Positions 17,502-25,900 of a DNA stretch of 64,000 bases are shown here, piece after piece; positions within the stretch are counted from its first letter, which is position 1, and the number at the start of each line of letters is the position of its first letter. A program made the translations under genes and the position numbers. This DNA comes from an uncultured Alistipes sp. (GTDB lineage Bacteria; Bacteroidota; Bacteroidia; Bacteroidales; Rikenellaceae): positions 62,001-126,000 of the forward strand of contig CALLRW010000006.1 in assembly GCA_938014215.1 (NCBI GenBank). The letters are read 5' to 3'. The notes below the pieces were generated by a model. It was not told where the DNA came from and did no database searches. It saw nothing but the letters and a program-made list of their open reading frames with translations.

Positions 17502-18899
17502 ATGCAAAAAACTGGCGAGTACAATTCCAACAACGCGTTCATCTACAACGGCAACACGGGCAACGTGAACAACAACAACAAGTATAACACGAACGCCGTG
17601 CGTCCGGTTTCCGAATTTCAAGGTAATGTAGACCCTTTCGCCTCGTTCTATAAATCAATGCGGGCGGCATATCGCCTGTGCTTAAAAAACAAAGCGCATA
17701 CCGCTAACGCGATACGCTTTTGGCTCGATGAAGAAAGCGAGCTTGTTGCGCTCGCCCGCGAGGTATTCAACTGCGAATACGTCCCGCGGCAATCCATAGC
17801 ATTTATCGTTACGAAACCATGTCTGCGCGAGGTGGTAGCCGCCGATTTCCGCGACCGAATCGTGCAGCACTATATCGTCATGCGCCTCGAAGCTCTTTTC
17901 GAGGAATGCGGGACACTCGACGATAACATGTTCAGCTGCCGCGTCGGGAAAGGCAACCTTGCGGCCATACAGGCCCTACAGCAGCAGATATTCCACCAGT
18001 CGAAAGGTTATACCGCCGACTGTTATGTGGCAAAATTCGACCTGCAATCGTTCTTTATGAGCATCGACAAACGCCGTCTTTACGACGAGTTGGTCGCATT
18101 GGTCGCCAAACGCTACGAGGGATGGGATAAGGATACGCTGTTGTATCTTATCCGCGTCGTTACGCTGCATAATCCGCAGGACAACGCCGTGCGTAAAACT
18201 CCACTTTGCGACTGGGCCGACCTGCCGCGCTCGAAGAGCCTCTACAATGTCGATTGGTTCCTCGGTTTAGCCATTGGGAACCTCACGTCGCAATCCGACG
18301 CGAATTTCTACAACGCACCCGCGATGCGGTGGATGCGCTCCGTTGGCCTCGCTCCTGTGAACTACGTCGACGATTTCGCATTCGTCGTCCGGGATAAGGC
18401 ATCATTTCTTACGTCCATGCCTTATATTCGAAACTATTTCGCCGCAGAACGGGGACTGACGATGCACCCGCGGAAATTCTACCTACAACACTACTCGAAA
18501 GGTATCAAATTTTTAGGTGCGGTTATCAAATACAACCGCGTCTACACGAACAACCAAACCGTCGCACGGTGTTTCGGAAAGATTCACTACTACAACGAAG
18601 CATGCCGACACAGTAGCCGCCGCAAGGCCCGGCATGTCGAGAAGCTGGCGACAATCCTAAACTCCTATTTGGGGTTGATGCGGCATTTCGATACGTTCAA
18701 CATTCGTAAACGCATCGCCGCAGAGGTCGGAACCGTATGGTGCGACTATATCCGTTTCGACGACGACATCACGACGGCAACGGTCGTCAAACATTTCCGG
18801 CAACGGGAAATCTGCAAATACAACGTCCGCAAACAACGCAGACGCGATTTATTCACACTCAAAAACTTACTCAACGATGGAAACACAGCAGCAAATTAA
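17502..18899 (+). CDS. DGR reverse transcriptase
   Basis: Group II-intron-like RT of the DGR class. With the ATG at 17502 it has 465 residues. The catalytic YVDD box is at residues 288-291, and GNLTSQ (about 259-264) is the DGR signature GxxxSQ in place of the QGxxxSP of other RTs. The first RT motif lies in KPCLREVVAADFRDRIVQHY (about 109-128). Residues 7-37 are encoded by the TR. An alternative start at ATG 17658 would give 413 residues without the TR part, nearer the size of a bare RT domain. The ORF is also open upstream to 17379, overlapping avd. The enzyme copies TR RNA with adenine errors. It overlaps the next small gene by 23 bp. Confidence 0.92.
   Translation: MQKTGEYNSNNAFIYNGNTGNVNNNNKYNTNAVRPVSEFQGNVDPFASFYKSMRAAYRLCLKNKAHTANAIRFWLDEESELVALAREVFNCEYVPRQSIAFIVTKPCLREVVAADFRDRIVQHYIVMRLEALFEECGTLDDNMFSCRVGKGNLAAIQALQQQIFHQSKGYTADCYVAKFDLQSFFMSIDKRRLYDELVALVAKRYEGWDKDTLLYLIRVVTLHNPQDNAVRKTPLCDWADLPRSKSLYNVDWFLGLAIGNLTSQSDANFYNAPAMRWMRSVGLAPVNYVDDFAFVVRDKASFLTSMPYIRNYFAAERGLTMHPRKFYLQHYSKGIKFLGAVIKYNRVYTNNQTVARCFGKIHYYNEACRHSSRRKARHVEKLATILNSYLGLMRHFDTFNIRKRIAAEVGTVWCDYIRFDDDITTATVVKHFRQREICKYNVRKQRRRDLFTLKNLLNDGNTAAN
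17515..17613 (+). repeat. DGR template repeat (TR)
   Basis: Invariant donor copy for VR 16878-16976. In the frame of the target protein it codes for an Asn-rich stretch, with 11 AAC codons of which 9 are altered in VR, plus TAC-to-TGC and AAG-to-GAG changes. AAC codons allow the widest range of substitutions by adenine mutagenesis. The TR lies in frame inside the 5' part of the RT reading frame (from ATG 17502). Confidence 0.93.
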
Positions 18900-19137
18900 C
18901 GAATTACAGTCGCGCCAGTTGGAACTGCGCGCGATCATGGCATCGTCGGACGAACGGGCCGCGAAATGCTTCAAAAACGGAACGTCGTTTCGTGAAACAT
19001 ACCCCGACGATTTCGCCCGATACGAGGCCGCAAACGCCGAATACAACCGAAACGAACAGACGCTGGCCAAACTCGAAGCGACGCGAGATGCGGAACGAGC
19101 CGAGGAAGAGCAGGCGCATAACATCGACGCCGTATGA
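18877..19137 (+). CDS. Small coiled-coil phage protein (86 aa)
   Basis: Charged helical protein starting METQQQINELQSRQLELRAI, with coiled-coil propensity throughout. It starts inside the end of the RT gene and overlaps the holin-like gene by the tetranucleotide ATGA. No known family. Translational coupling to both neighbours suggests it belongs to the DGR-lysis transcript. Confidence 0.55.
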   Translation: METQQQINELQSRQLELRAIMASSDERAAKCFKNGTSFRETYPDDFARYEAANAEYNRNEQTLAKLEATRDAERAEEEQAHNIDAV

Positions 19138-19622
19138 ACCCGCTAACCGAACAATCGACAATGACCGAAACCGTCGTGCAGAACTCGGCGACAGCGATAT
19201 TGACGTCGATTTTCTATCAAGCGCTTGCGGATTCGATCATTTGGTTGGTCGTTGCAGCTGTGGTTATCGTCTGCGATCTCTTTTTCGGCTGTGAAGCAGC
19301 CCGAAAAAGGGGTGAGCGTGTGCGCATTTCGCGGGCAGTTCGCCGCACGGTCAACAAAATGTGCGAATACCTGTGCTGGGTCATGCTCGGCATTACTATT
19401 TCGATAGGATTTGCCGCCGACTGGCTGAAATACCTGATTTTCGCCATCATTTACGGTAATGAACTATCGTCGTGTTTGTCTAACTATTTTGCAGCAAAAG
19501 GCAAGCGGATAACATTTAACGTCTTTTCGTTGCTGGGGCGACGGCTCGGTATTGACGAACTCGAACAATGCCACATCGAGGAAGACAACCGGGCTGAAAA
19601 AGTAAATAAAGACACATATTAA
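19134..19622 (+). CDS. Phage holin-like membrane protein
   Basis: 162 residues with a hydrophobic helix at about 31-50 (SIIWLVVAAVVIVCDLFFG) and two more at about 78-115 around a short turn. A basic loop RKRGERVRISRAVRR lies between them. Size, three-helix topology and position just before a cell-wall peptidase fit the large holin family of Bacteroides phages (phage_holin_4 type). An alternative start is the ATG at 19161. Holins form the inner-membrane pore that times lysis. Confidence 0.7.
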   Translation: MNPLTEQSTMTETVVQNSATAILTSIFYQALADSIIWLVVAAVVIVCDLFFGCEAARKRGERVRISRAVRRTVNKMCEYLCWVMLGITISIGFAADWLKYLIFAIIYGNELSSCLSNYFAAKGKRITFNVFSLLGRRLGIDELEQCHIEEDNRAEKVNKDTY

Positions 19623-19634
19623 ATCGGATTCGAT

Positions 19635-19910
19635 ATGAATTACATTTTGAAAAAGGCCCTCGAAATGGCCGCAGTTTTGGGAAAAGTGAGCGACTTTTTC
19701 CTGTTCAAGTCGAACCGCATTCTGCACCTCCTCGGATGCCTTATCGGTTCAGCTTTACTCGGCTGGGAATTTGGCGTCGGCGCAGGATTGACAGCTGAAA
19801 TCAAAGATATGCAAAGCGACGGACGCTGGGACTGGCTTGATATTGCCGCCGACGCTATCGGTACGCTGGTCGGCGAGATCGTACATTTCGCAATCTTCAA
19901 ACGCTGGTAG
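19635..19910 (+). CDS. Small membrane protein, YfiM/DUF2279-like
   Basis: 91 residues. A hydrophobic segment at about 28-52 is followed by AGLTAEIKDMQSDGRWDWLD and a second hydrophobic stretch. The EIKD...WDWLDIAADAIGTLVG pattern resembles the DUF2279/YfiM group of small envelope proteins. It lies between holin and peptidase genes, so it may be an accessory lysis protein. Family assignment is tentative. Confidence 0.5.
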   Translation: MNYILKKALEMAAVLGKVSDFFLFKSNRILHLLGCLIGSALLGWEFGVGAGLTAEIKDMQSDGRWDWLDIAADAIGTLVGEIVHFAIFKRW

Positions 19911-19912
19911 GT

Positions 19913-20320
19913 ATGGCACAGCATTTCACTCTTTCCGAATTGCTCCACTCTGACACGGCGGAAGCAAGGGGAATCCAGAACACGCCGCCACACGACGTTC
20001 TCCGACGCCTGAATTACCTAATGGATAACTGCCTCGACCCAATCCGTCGGCTATGGGGCAAACCTATCGGCGTAAACAGCGGGTATCGGTCGCCAGCCCT
20101 CAATGCTGCCGTCGGAGGCGTGGCGACCAGCCAGCACGTCAAAGGCGAAGCCGCTGATATAACGACGGGAACGGTCGAGGGGAACAAGCAGCTATTCGAC
20201 ATGATCTGCGCAAGCGATATTTCGTTCGACCAACTTATCGACGAACGTAATTTCCGCTGGCTTCACATTTCCTGTAAAATGGGAGGCATCGGTAATCGTC
20301 GTGCTATCCTGCATTTGTAA
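19913..20320 (+). CDS. M15 family peptidase, phage endolysin
   Basis: 135 residues. SGYRSPALNAAVGG (about 57-70) followed by SQHVKGEAADI (about 76-86) contains the His and Asp zinc ligands of M15 D-Ala-D-Ala carboxypeptidase-like enzymes (PF08291). A final WLHIS supplies the last His. No signal peptide, so export depends on the holin. It begins 2 bp after the previous stop. It is expected to cut peptide cross-bridges of peptidoglycan. Confidence 0.88.
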   Translation: MAQHFTLSELLHSDTAEARGIQNTPPHDVLRRLNYLMDNCLDPIRRLWGKPIGVNSGYRSPALNAAVGGVATSQHVKGEAADITTGTVEGNKQLFDMICASDISFDQLIDERNFRWLHISCKMGGIGNRRAILHL

Positions 20321-20324
20321 GCCT

Positions 20325-20843
20325 ATGAAAAGATACTATTTCGCAATAGTGGCAGCCGTTCTACTTTGCGCGTGTGCATCCACGCGCAACACCTCGCGTT
20401 CATCCACACAGGAGCGCGTCGAAGAGCGGGCCGAATCGGAGCGGCAAACCTCAACGCAGGAGCAGACGGAGGAGCAGCGCGACGTCGTAACGATTTCGAA
20501 AACCACGACGGAAACGAAATCGACGACAACCATCTACGATACGAGCAGCCCCGCTGCCGACAGCTTGGGAATCCCGCCGCCCCAGCAGACGACCACAACG
20601 GAAACGAAAACCACAAACACGACGGCAACCGTCGATAAATCCGTTATTCGTCAGATCGTCGACGAGCAATTACGCGAAGCCGCCAACGAACAAACCACGA
20701 CGAACAAACAGGAAGACACAAGCACGGAAGAGATCAAAGAGGATTCGACACCGAAGAACCTGCGTTGGCTCGGCATCATTGCAATCTGCACAACTGTCAT
20801 CATGGGATGTTTTTTCGTACTCCGTTTTGTCGGTCGAAAATAA
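20325..20843 (+). CDS. Lipoprotein with C-terminal TM, probable unimolecular spanin
   Basis: 172 residues from the ATG at 20325, chosen because it begins the signal MKRYYFAIVAAVLLCAC with a lipobox LCAC. The middle is Thr/Glu/Ser-rich and includes a helical segment. The C-terminus has a hydrophobic helix WLGIIAICTTVIMGCFFVL followed by Arg/Lys. A lipid anchor in the outer membrane plus an inner-membrane helix in one protein is the plan of u-spanins, which fuse the membranes in lysis. It is last in the lysis cassette, after holin and endolysin. The -33 box of a downstream promoter lies inside its 3' end. Confidence 0.6.
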   Translation: MKRYYFAIVAAVLLCACASTRNTSRSSTQERVEERAESERQTSTQEQTEEQRDVVTISKTTTETKSTTTIYDTSSPAADSLGIPPPQQTTTTETKTTNTTATVDKSVIRQIVDEQLREAANEQTTTNKQEDTSTEEIKEDSTPKNLRWLGIIAICTTVIMGCFFVLRFVGRK

Positions 20844-20856
20844 GTTTATATCTTTG
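20826..20856 (+). promoter_or_regulatory. Strong promoter for a short transcript
   Basis: TTTG (20826-20829), a 19-nt spacer and TATCTTTG (20849-20856) match the Bacteroidota consensus. The predicted start near 20862 lies only about 57 nt before a terminator and no protein gene follows before the tRNA remnant. Confidence 0.65.
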
Positions 20857-20860
20857 TACC

Positions 20861-20919
20861 GATGTCGTTTTACGGCATCGTGCGTTGTGCGGGTGTTGCT
20901 TCGGCGACCCCGCATTTTT
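20861..20919 (+). ncRNA. Candidate phage small RNA (about 58 nt)
   Basis: Between a consensus promoter (20826-20856) and a terminator. It has a first hairpin CGATGTCG-tttta-CGGCATCG (20860-20880) and a second, terminator hairpin with a UUCG loop. No ORF of useful size. Located between the spanin gene and the attachment site, where phages often carry moron-like genes. Existence as an RNA is inferred from the signals only. Confidence 0.5.
20888..20919 (+). terminator. Rho-independent terminator with UUCG loop
   Basis: Stem TGCGGG plus GTTGC pairing to GCGAC plus CCCGCA, a TTCG loop, one bulged T, then TTTTT. It ends the candidate small RNA and probably also the lysis transcript. Confidence 0.8.
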
Positions 20920-21003
20920 GCAAAAGTTGTCAAATTGTTGTCAAATATTTTTCACCTCGATTCGCAATTTACTGAATATAGGGTTTATACGTTAGATAAA
21001 TAC

Positions 21004-21052
21004 AAGGTTTCCTAAACCCTAAATTCGCGTTCGAGTCGCGGTGGAGCTACCA
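21004..21052 (+). tRNA. 3' half of tRNA-Arg(CCT), probable attR
   Basis: From the anticodon arm onward the sequence fits a tRNA: loop TTCCTAA (anticodon CCT at 21011-21013), stem ACCCT, T-arm TCGCG-TTCGAGT-CGCGG, acceptor strand TGGAGCT, then ACCA to 21052. Upstream there is no D-arm or matching acceptor strand (AGCTCCA); the 5' stem reads AAGGT instead of AGGGT. This is what a tyrosine integrase leaves when a phage crosses over at the anticodon loop. The intact gene should be at the other prophage end, outside the window. Confidence 0.7.
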
Positions 21053-21058
21053 AGTGCC

Positions 21059-21091
21059 AGGAGAGGATCCAGCGAGGATTCTCTCCTTTTT
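21059..21091 (+). terminator. Terminator after the tRNA-Arg remnant
   Basis: A 12-bp stem AGGAGAGGATCC / GGATTCTCTCCT (one G-T pair) with loop AGCGA and a T-run. It is presumably the original terminator of the tRNA gene. Confidence 0.8.
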
Positions 21092-21105
21092 CATGGATTT
21101 TTACG

Positions 21106-21113
21106 TATCTTTG
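21106..21113 (+). promoter_or_regulatory. -7 box of the sdaA promoter
   Basis: TATCTTTG, 24 bp before the sdaA ATG and just after a terminator. A -33 TTTG is not clear. Confidence 0.5.
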
Positions 21114-21136
21114 CCCCCGACAAGAATACGTGAATC

Positions 21137-22339
21137 ATGGAATCGCTCAAAGAACTCTATAAGATCGGGAACGGCCCGTCGAGCAGCCACACGATGGGCC
21201 CCAAACGGGCCGCGGAACGCTTCGTGGACCGCTGTCGCGATGTCGACAACTACCGCGTGACGCTCTACGGATCGCTGGCCGCCACGGGCAAGGGCCACCT
21301 GACGGATGTGGCCATCTGCTCGGTGCTCGAACCGGTGGCTCCGACCGAGATCATCTGGAAACCCGACGTAGTCCTTTCGTTCCACCCCAACGGCATGCTC
21401 TTCGAAGGGCTCAAGGGGGGCAAGGTGGTCGATTCGTGGACGGTCTTCAGCATCGGCGGCGGAGCCCTGGCCGACGAAACCTCGAGCCTCGAACCCCCGA
21501 AGAGCATCTACCCCATGTCGACGATTGCCGAGATCAAGGCGTGGTGCTACCGCGAGGGTAAGACCTACTGGGAGTATGTCAACGATTGCGAAGGTCCCGA
21601 AATCTGGGACTACCTCGATACGATCTGGACCTCGATGTGCGAGACGATCCACCGCGGTCTGAACAACGACGGCGTACTGCCGGGCGGTCTGAAGGTGGCC
21701 CGCAAGGCGGCAACCTACTACGTCAAGTCGAAAAGCTACGCCGATTCGCTCTCCTCGCGGGCCAAAATCTACGCTTATGCGCTGGCTACCTCCGAGGAGA
21801 ATGCCTCGGGCGGGGTCGTTGTCACGGCGCCCACCTGCGGATCGAGCGGTGTGGTGCCGGCCGTGCTCTACCATCTGGCCACCTCGCGCGACTTCCTGCG
21901 CATCCGCATCCTGCGGGCACTGGCCACGGCCGGACTCTTCGGCAACGTGGCCAAGACCAATTCATCGATCTCGGGGGCCGAGGTCGGCTGTCAGGGCGAG
22001 GTAGGCGTGGCTTGCGCCATGGCCGCTGCCGCAGCCTGCCAGCTCTTCGGCGGAACCCCCTCGCAGATCGAATATGCAGCCGAAATGGGGCTCGAACACC
22101 ATCTGGGGCTGACGTGCGATCCGGTCTGCGGGCTGGTACAGGTCCCCTGCATCGAGCGGAACGCCATTGCGGCGGCCCGGGCCCTGGACGCCAACATCTA
22201 CGCCACGCTCTCGGACGGTACGCATCTGGTCTCCTACGACAAGGTGGTCAAGGTGATGGCCGAGACGGGTCACGACCTGCCGAGCCTCTATCGCGAGACC
22301 TCCGAGGGAGGCCTGGCGCGCAACTACGACCGCAAGTAA
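21137..22339 (+). CDS. sdaA: L-serine ammonia-lyase (single-chain, Fe-S type)
   Basis: 400 residues, as expected for the one-chain L-serine dehydratase with beta and alpha domains fused. The N-terminus has the substrate motif IGNGPSSSHTMGP. Later PTCGSSGVVPAVL (about 230-245) and CDPVCGLVQVPCIERN (about 330-345) carry conserved glycines and the cysteines that hold the [4Fe-4S] cluster. It converts L-serine to pyruvate and ammonia. It is a monocistronic host gene that begins 85 bp after the tRNA scar; the next gene block is convergent. Confidence 0.93.
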   Translation: MESLKELYKIGNGPSSSHTMGPKRAAERFVDRCRDVDNYRVTLYGSLAATGKGHLTDVAICSVLEPVAPTEIIWKPDVVLSFHPNGMLFEGLKGGKVVDSWTVFSIGGGALADETSSLEPPKSIYPMSTIAEIKAWCYREGKTYWEYVNDCEGPEIWDYLDTIWTSMCETIHRGLNNDGVLPGGLKVARKAATYYVKSKSYADSLSSRAKIYAYALATSEENASGGVVVTAPTCGSSGVVPAVLYHLATSRDFLRIRILRALATAGLFGNVAKTNSSISGAEVGCQGEVGVACAMAAAAACQLFGGTPSQIEYAAEMGLEHHLGLTCDPVCGLVQVPCIERNAIAAARALDANIYATLSDGTHLVSYDKVVKVMAETGHDLPSLYRETSEGGLARNYDRK

Positions 22340-22803
22340 CGGCCGGGAGGAATCCACCCCTTCCGCCCCGCAGCTCTGCATCCTCACGGCGACACTCTTC
22401 CACCTTGCGCCCACGGCCATGCAAGATTCGAGGGTTCGACCTTTCTGCGCGCGGTGTCCGCAAGACTCGGGGGCCCTGCCTTCCACCCCGCAGCGTCCGC
22501 ACGACTTGGGAGCTCGGCCCTCCCCCCGCGGCCATGCAAGGCGCGGGGCCTTTGCCTCCCTGCCCGCGTCGTCCGCAAGACATGGAGACTCGGTCCTCTA
22601 TCCGAGATATCATTCCTTGCATCTCTGCCCCTGCTGCATCCGGTCTCCCCGCCTCTGCTTCGCAGCCTCTGCGACTGTCTCTCGGCCGCCCGACACAAGG
22701 CTGTAGCTGCAGTTGTGGCAGCAACTGTCTCTCCGCCTCTGCCCCACTCTCTGGCAACTGACGGCAGGCGACCCACACCGCAGATGTACAACCGACAACG
22801 GCA
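22340..22803. repeat. Intergenic region with degenerate 39-bp repeats
   Basis: No convincing gene. From about 22415 to 22610 five imperfect units of about 39 bp follow one another, recognised by gCAAGAnnCGgGGg near 22421, 22460, 22499, 22536 and 22575. Beyond 22610 the DNA stays C/T-rich with short CTCTGC motifs. ORFs crossing it on either strand are made of the repeat and look spurious. Confidence 0.5.
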
Positions 22804-22845
22804 CAAAAAAATCCCCTTCCACCCATCGGTGAAAGGGGATTTTTC
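22804..22845 (-). terminator. Terminator of the rpoBC operon
   Basis: Inverted repeat ATCCCCTT(CC)AC / GTGAAAGGGGAT with an A-run on one side and T-run on the other, so it can act in both directions. It lies 62 bp after the rpoC stop on the - strand. Confidence 0.8.
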
Positions 22846-22906
22846 GTATTCGTTATCCGGGGCCCGGCCTCCTCGCGGAGACACGCCCCGAAGTTACGGA
22901 ATTCAA

Positions 22907-25900
22907 CTACTGAGCCTGTTGCTGCAGATTCTCCAGATCGGCCTTCGTGCCGACAACCAGATCCTCGTACTCGCGCAGACCCGTACCGCCGGGGATCAGG
23001 TGACCGCAGATGACGTTCTCCTTCAGGTTCTCCAGCGGATCGACCTTGGCCTGGATAGCGGCCTCGTTGAGTACCTTGGTGGTCTCCTGGAACGAAGCCG
23101 CCGAGATGAAGCTCGAGGTCTGCAGGGCGGCACGGGTGATACCCTGCAGCACCTGGGTCGACGTGGCCGGAACGATGTCGCGCACCTGAACCGGACGCAG
23201 ATCACGACGCTTGAGGCTCGAGTTCTCGTCACGCAGCTTGCGCAACGAAACGATCTGACCGGGCTGGAGATTCGTCGAGTCGCCGGCGTCGGTCACGACC
23301 ACCTTGTCGTACAGCTCGTCGTTGACATCCATGAACTCCCACTTGTCGACGATCTGATCCTCGAAGAAGCGCGTATCTCCCGGATCCTCGATCCGAACCT
23401 TCGACATCATCTGACGGACGATCACCTCGAAGTGCTTGTCGTTGATCTTCACACCCTGCATGCGGTAAACCTCCTGCACCTCGTTGACGATGTACTCCTG
23501 TACCTTCGTCGGGCCGAGGATATTGAGGATGTCGCTCGGCGTGATGGCGCCGTCCGACAGCGGGCTGCCCGCCTTGACGTAGTCGTTCTCCTGCACGATG
23601 ATCTGACGCGACAGCGGCACCAGATAACGCTTCACATCGCCCTGCTTCGAGGTGATGATGATCTCACGGTTACCACGCTTGATCTTGCCGAACGTAACCT
23701 CGCCGTCGATCTCCGAGACGATGGCGGGATTCGACGGGTTGCGGGCCTCGAAGAGCTCCGTAACACGCGGCAGACCACCGGTGATATCGCCGCCCGACTT
23801 GCCGACCGCACGCGGGATCTTGATCAGGATATCGCCGGCCTTGATCTTGGCGTTGTCCTTGATGACGATGTGGGCCGAAACCGGCAGGTTGTACTGCTTG
23901 ACCTCCTCGCCCTCCTTGTTCTGGATCTTGATGACCGGGTTCTTCGTCTTGTCCTTCGACTCGATGACGACCTTCTCCGAAAGACCCGTCTGCTCGTCGC
24001 GCTCGTCGCGGTAGGTGACGCCCTCGATGATGTTCTCGTAGACGGCCTTACCCTCGTACTCCGAGATGATCACGGCGTTGTACGGATCCCATTCGCAGAT
24101 CATGTCACCCTTCTTGACCTCGGCGCCGTCCTCCATGAAGAGCGTGGCACCGTAGGGCAGGTTGTGCGTATAGAGGACGATGTCGGTCTTCGGATCGACG
24201 ATGCGGAACTCCGACTGACGCGAGATGACGATATCGATCGCCTCGCCGGCGGCGTTCTTGCCCTTGACCGTACGCAGTTCGTCGATCTCCAGACGGCCTT
24301 CGTACTTCGACACGACGTTGGTCTCGACGGCCGTACCACCGGCCACACCACCGACGTGGAACGTACGCAGAGTCAGCTGCGTACCCGGCTCGCCGATCGA
24401 CTGGGCGGCGATCACGCCGACCACCTCGCCCTTCTGCACCATGCGGGCCGTAGCCAGGTTGCGGCCGTAGCACTTGGCGCAGACACCGTGACGCGATTCG
24501 CAGGTGAGCACCGAACGGATCTCGACGGACTCGAGCGGCGACTTTTCGATGGCCTCGGCAATCGGCTCGGTGATCTCCTCGCCGGCCTTGCAGAGCACCT
24601 CGCCCGTCAGCGGGTGGATCACGTCGTTCAGGGCCACACGACCCAGGATGCGGTCGTAGAGCGTCTGTACGACGTCGTCGTTGCGCTTGATGGCCGTAGC
24701 CGTCAGACCGCGCAGCGTACCGCAGTCCTCCTCGTTGATGATCACGTCCTGCGCCACATCGACCAGACGACGCGTCAGATAACCGGCGTCGGCCGTCTTC
24801 AGGGCGGTATCGGCAAGACCCTTACGGGCACCGTGCGTCGAGATGAAGTACTCCAGCACCGAAAGACCCTCCTTGAAGTTCGAGAGAATCGGGTTTTCAA
24901 TAACCTGCTGACCGCCCTCGACACCCGACTTCTGCGGCTTGGCCATCAGACCACGCATACCGCTCAGCTGACGGATCTGCTCCTTCGAACCACGGGCTCC
25001 GGAGTCCAGCATCATGTATACCGGGTTGAAACCGTCGTCATCCTTGACGAGCGTATCGATCACGGCCTTGGTCAGCTTCGTATTGATGTTGGTCCACACG
25101 TCGATGATCTGGTTATAACGCTCGTTGTTGGTGATCAGACCCATGTTGTAGTCGTCCATGATGGCGTCGGCGCGTTCGTAACCCTCCTGCACGAGCTTGC
25201 TCTTCTCCTCGGGGATGATCACGGCGTCGAGGTTGAACGACAGACCGCCCTGGAAGGCCATCTTGTAACCCATGTCCTTGATATCGTCGAGGAAGTTGGC
25301 CACCTTGTCGGCACCGGCCTTCTTCATCACCACGGCGATGATGTCACGCAGCGAACGCTTCGTGAGGACCTCGTTGATATATCCGACCTCCTTCGGGACG
25401 ACCTGGTTGAAGAGGATGCGGCCGATGGTGGTCTCCTTGATCACGCGGACCGGATTGCCCTGCTCGTCGATATCGTCGACCAGACACTTTACCACGGCGT
25501 GCAGATCGGCGCGCTTCTCGTTGTAGGCGATGATGGCCTCTTCGGGACCGTAGAAGATCTGCCCCTCACCCTTGACACCCTTGCGGGGCTTGGTGATGTA
25601 GTACAGACCGAGGACCATATCCTGCGACGGCACCGTAATCGGGGCTCCGTTCGCCGGGTTGAGCACGTTGTGCGACCCGAGCATCAGCAGCTGCGCCTCC
25701 AGAATGGCGGCATTGCCCAGCGGCAGGTGCACGGCCATCTGGTCACCGTCGAAGTCGGCGTTGAAGGCCGTACAGGCCAGCGGGTGGAGCTGCATGGCCT
25801 TACCCTCGATCAGTTTGGGCTGGAAGGCCTGGATACCGAGTCGGTGCAGCGTCGGGGCGCGGTTCATCAGCACGGGGTGACCCTTGATGACATTCTCGAG

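Larger units (their letters stand above)
1..21052. mobile_element. Prophage, right-hand part, with DGR
   Basis: A continuous + strand block of phage genes: terminase, tape measure, prohead protease, capsid, portal, tail fibre, DGR, holin-like protein, M15 peptidase and spanin-like lipoprotein. It ends at the 3' half of a tRNA-Arg gene (21004-21052), after which ordinary host genes start with sdaA. The left end, integrase and repressor lie outside the window, so extent and integrity cannot be judged. All visible virion genes are open and closely packed, which argues for an intact rather than decayed element. The tape measure gene indicates a long-tailed phage; no contractile sheath gene was recognised. 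Confidence 0.9.
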
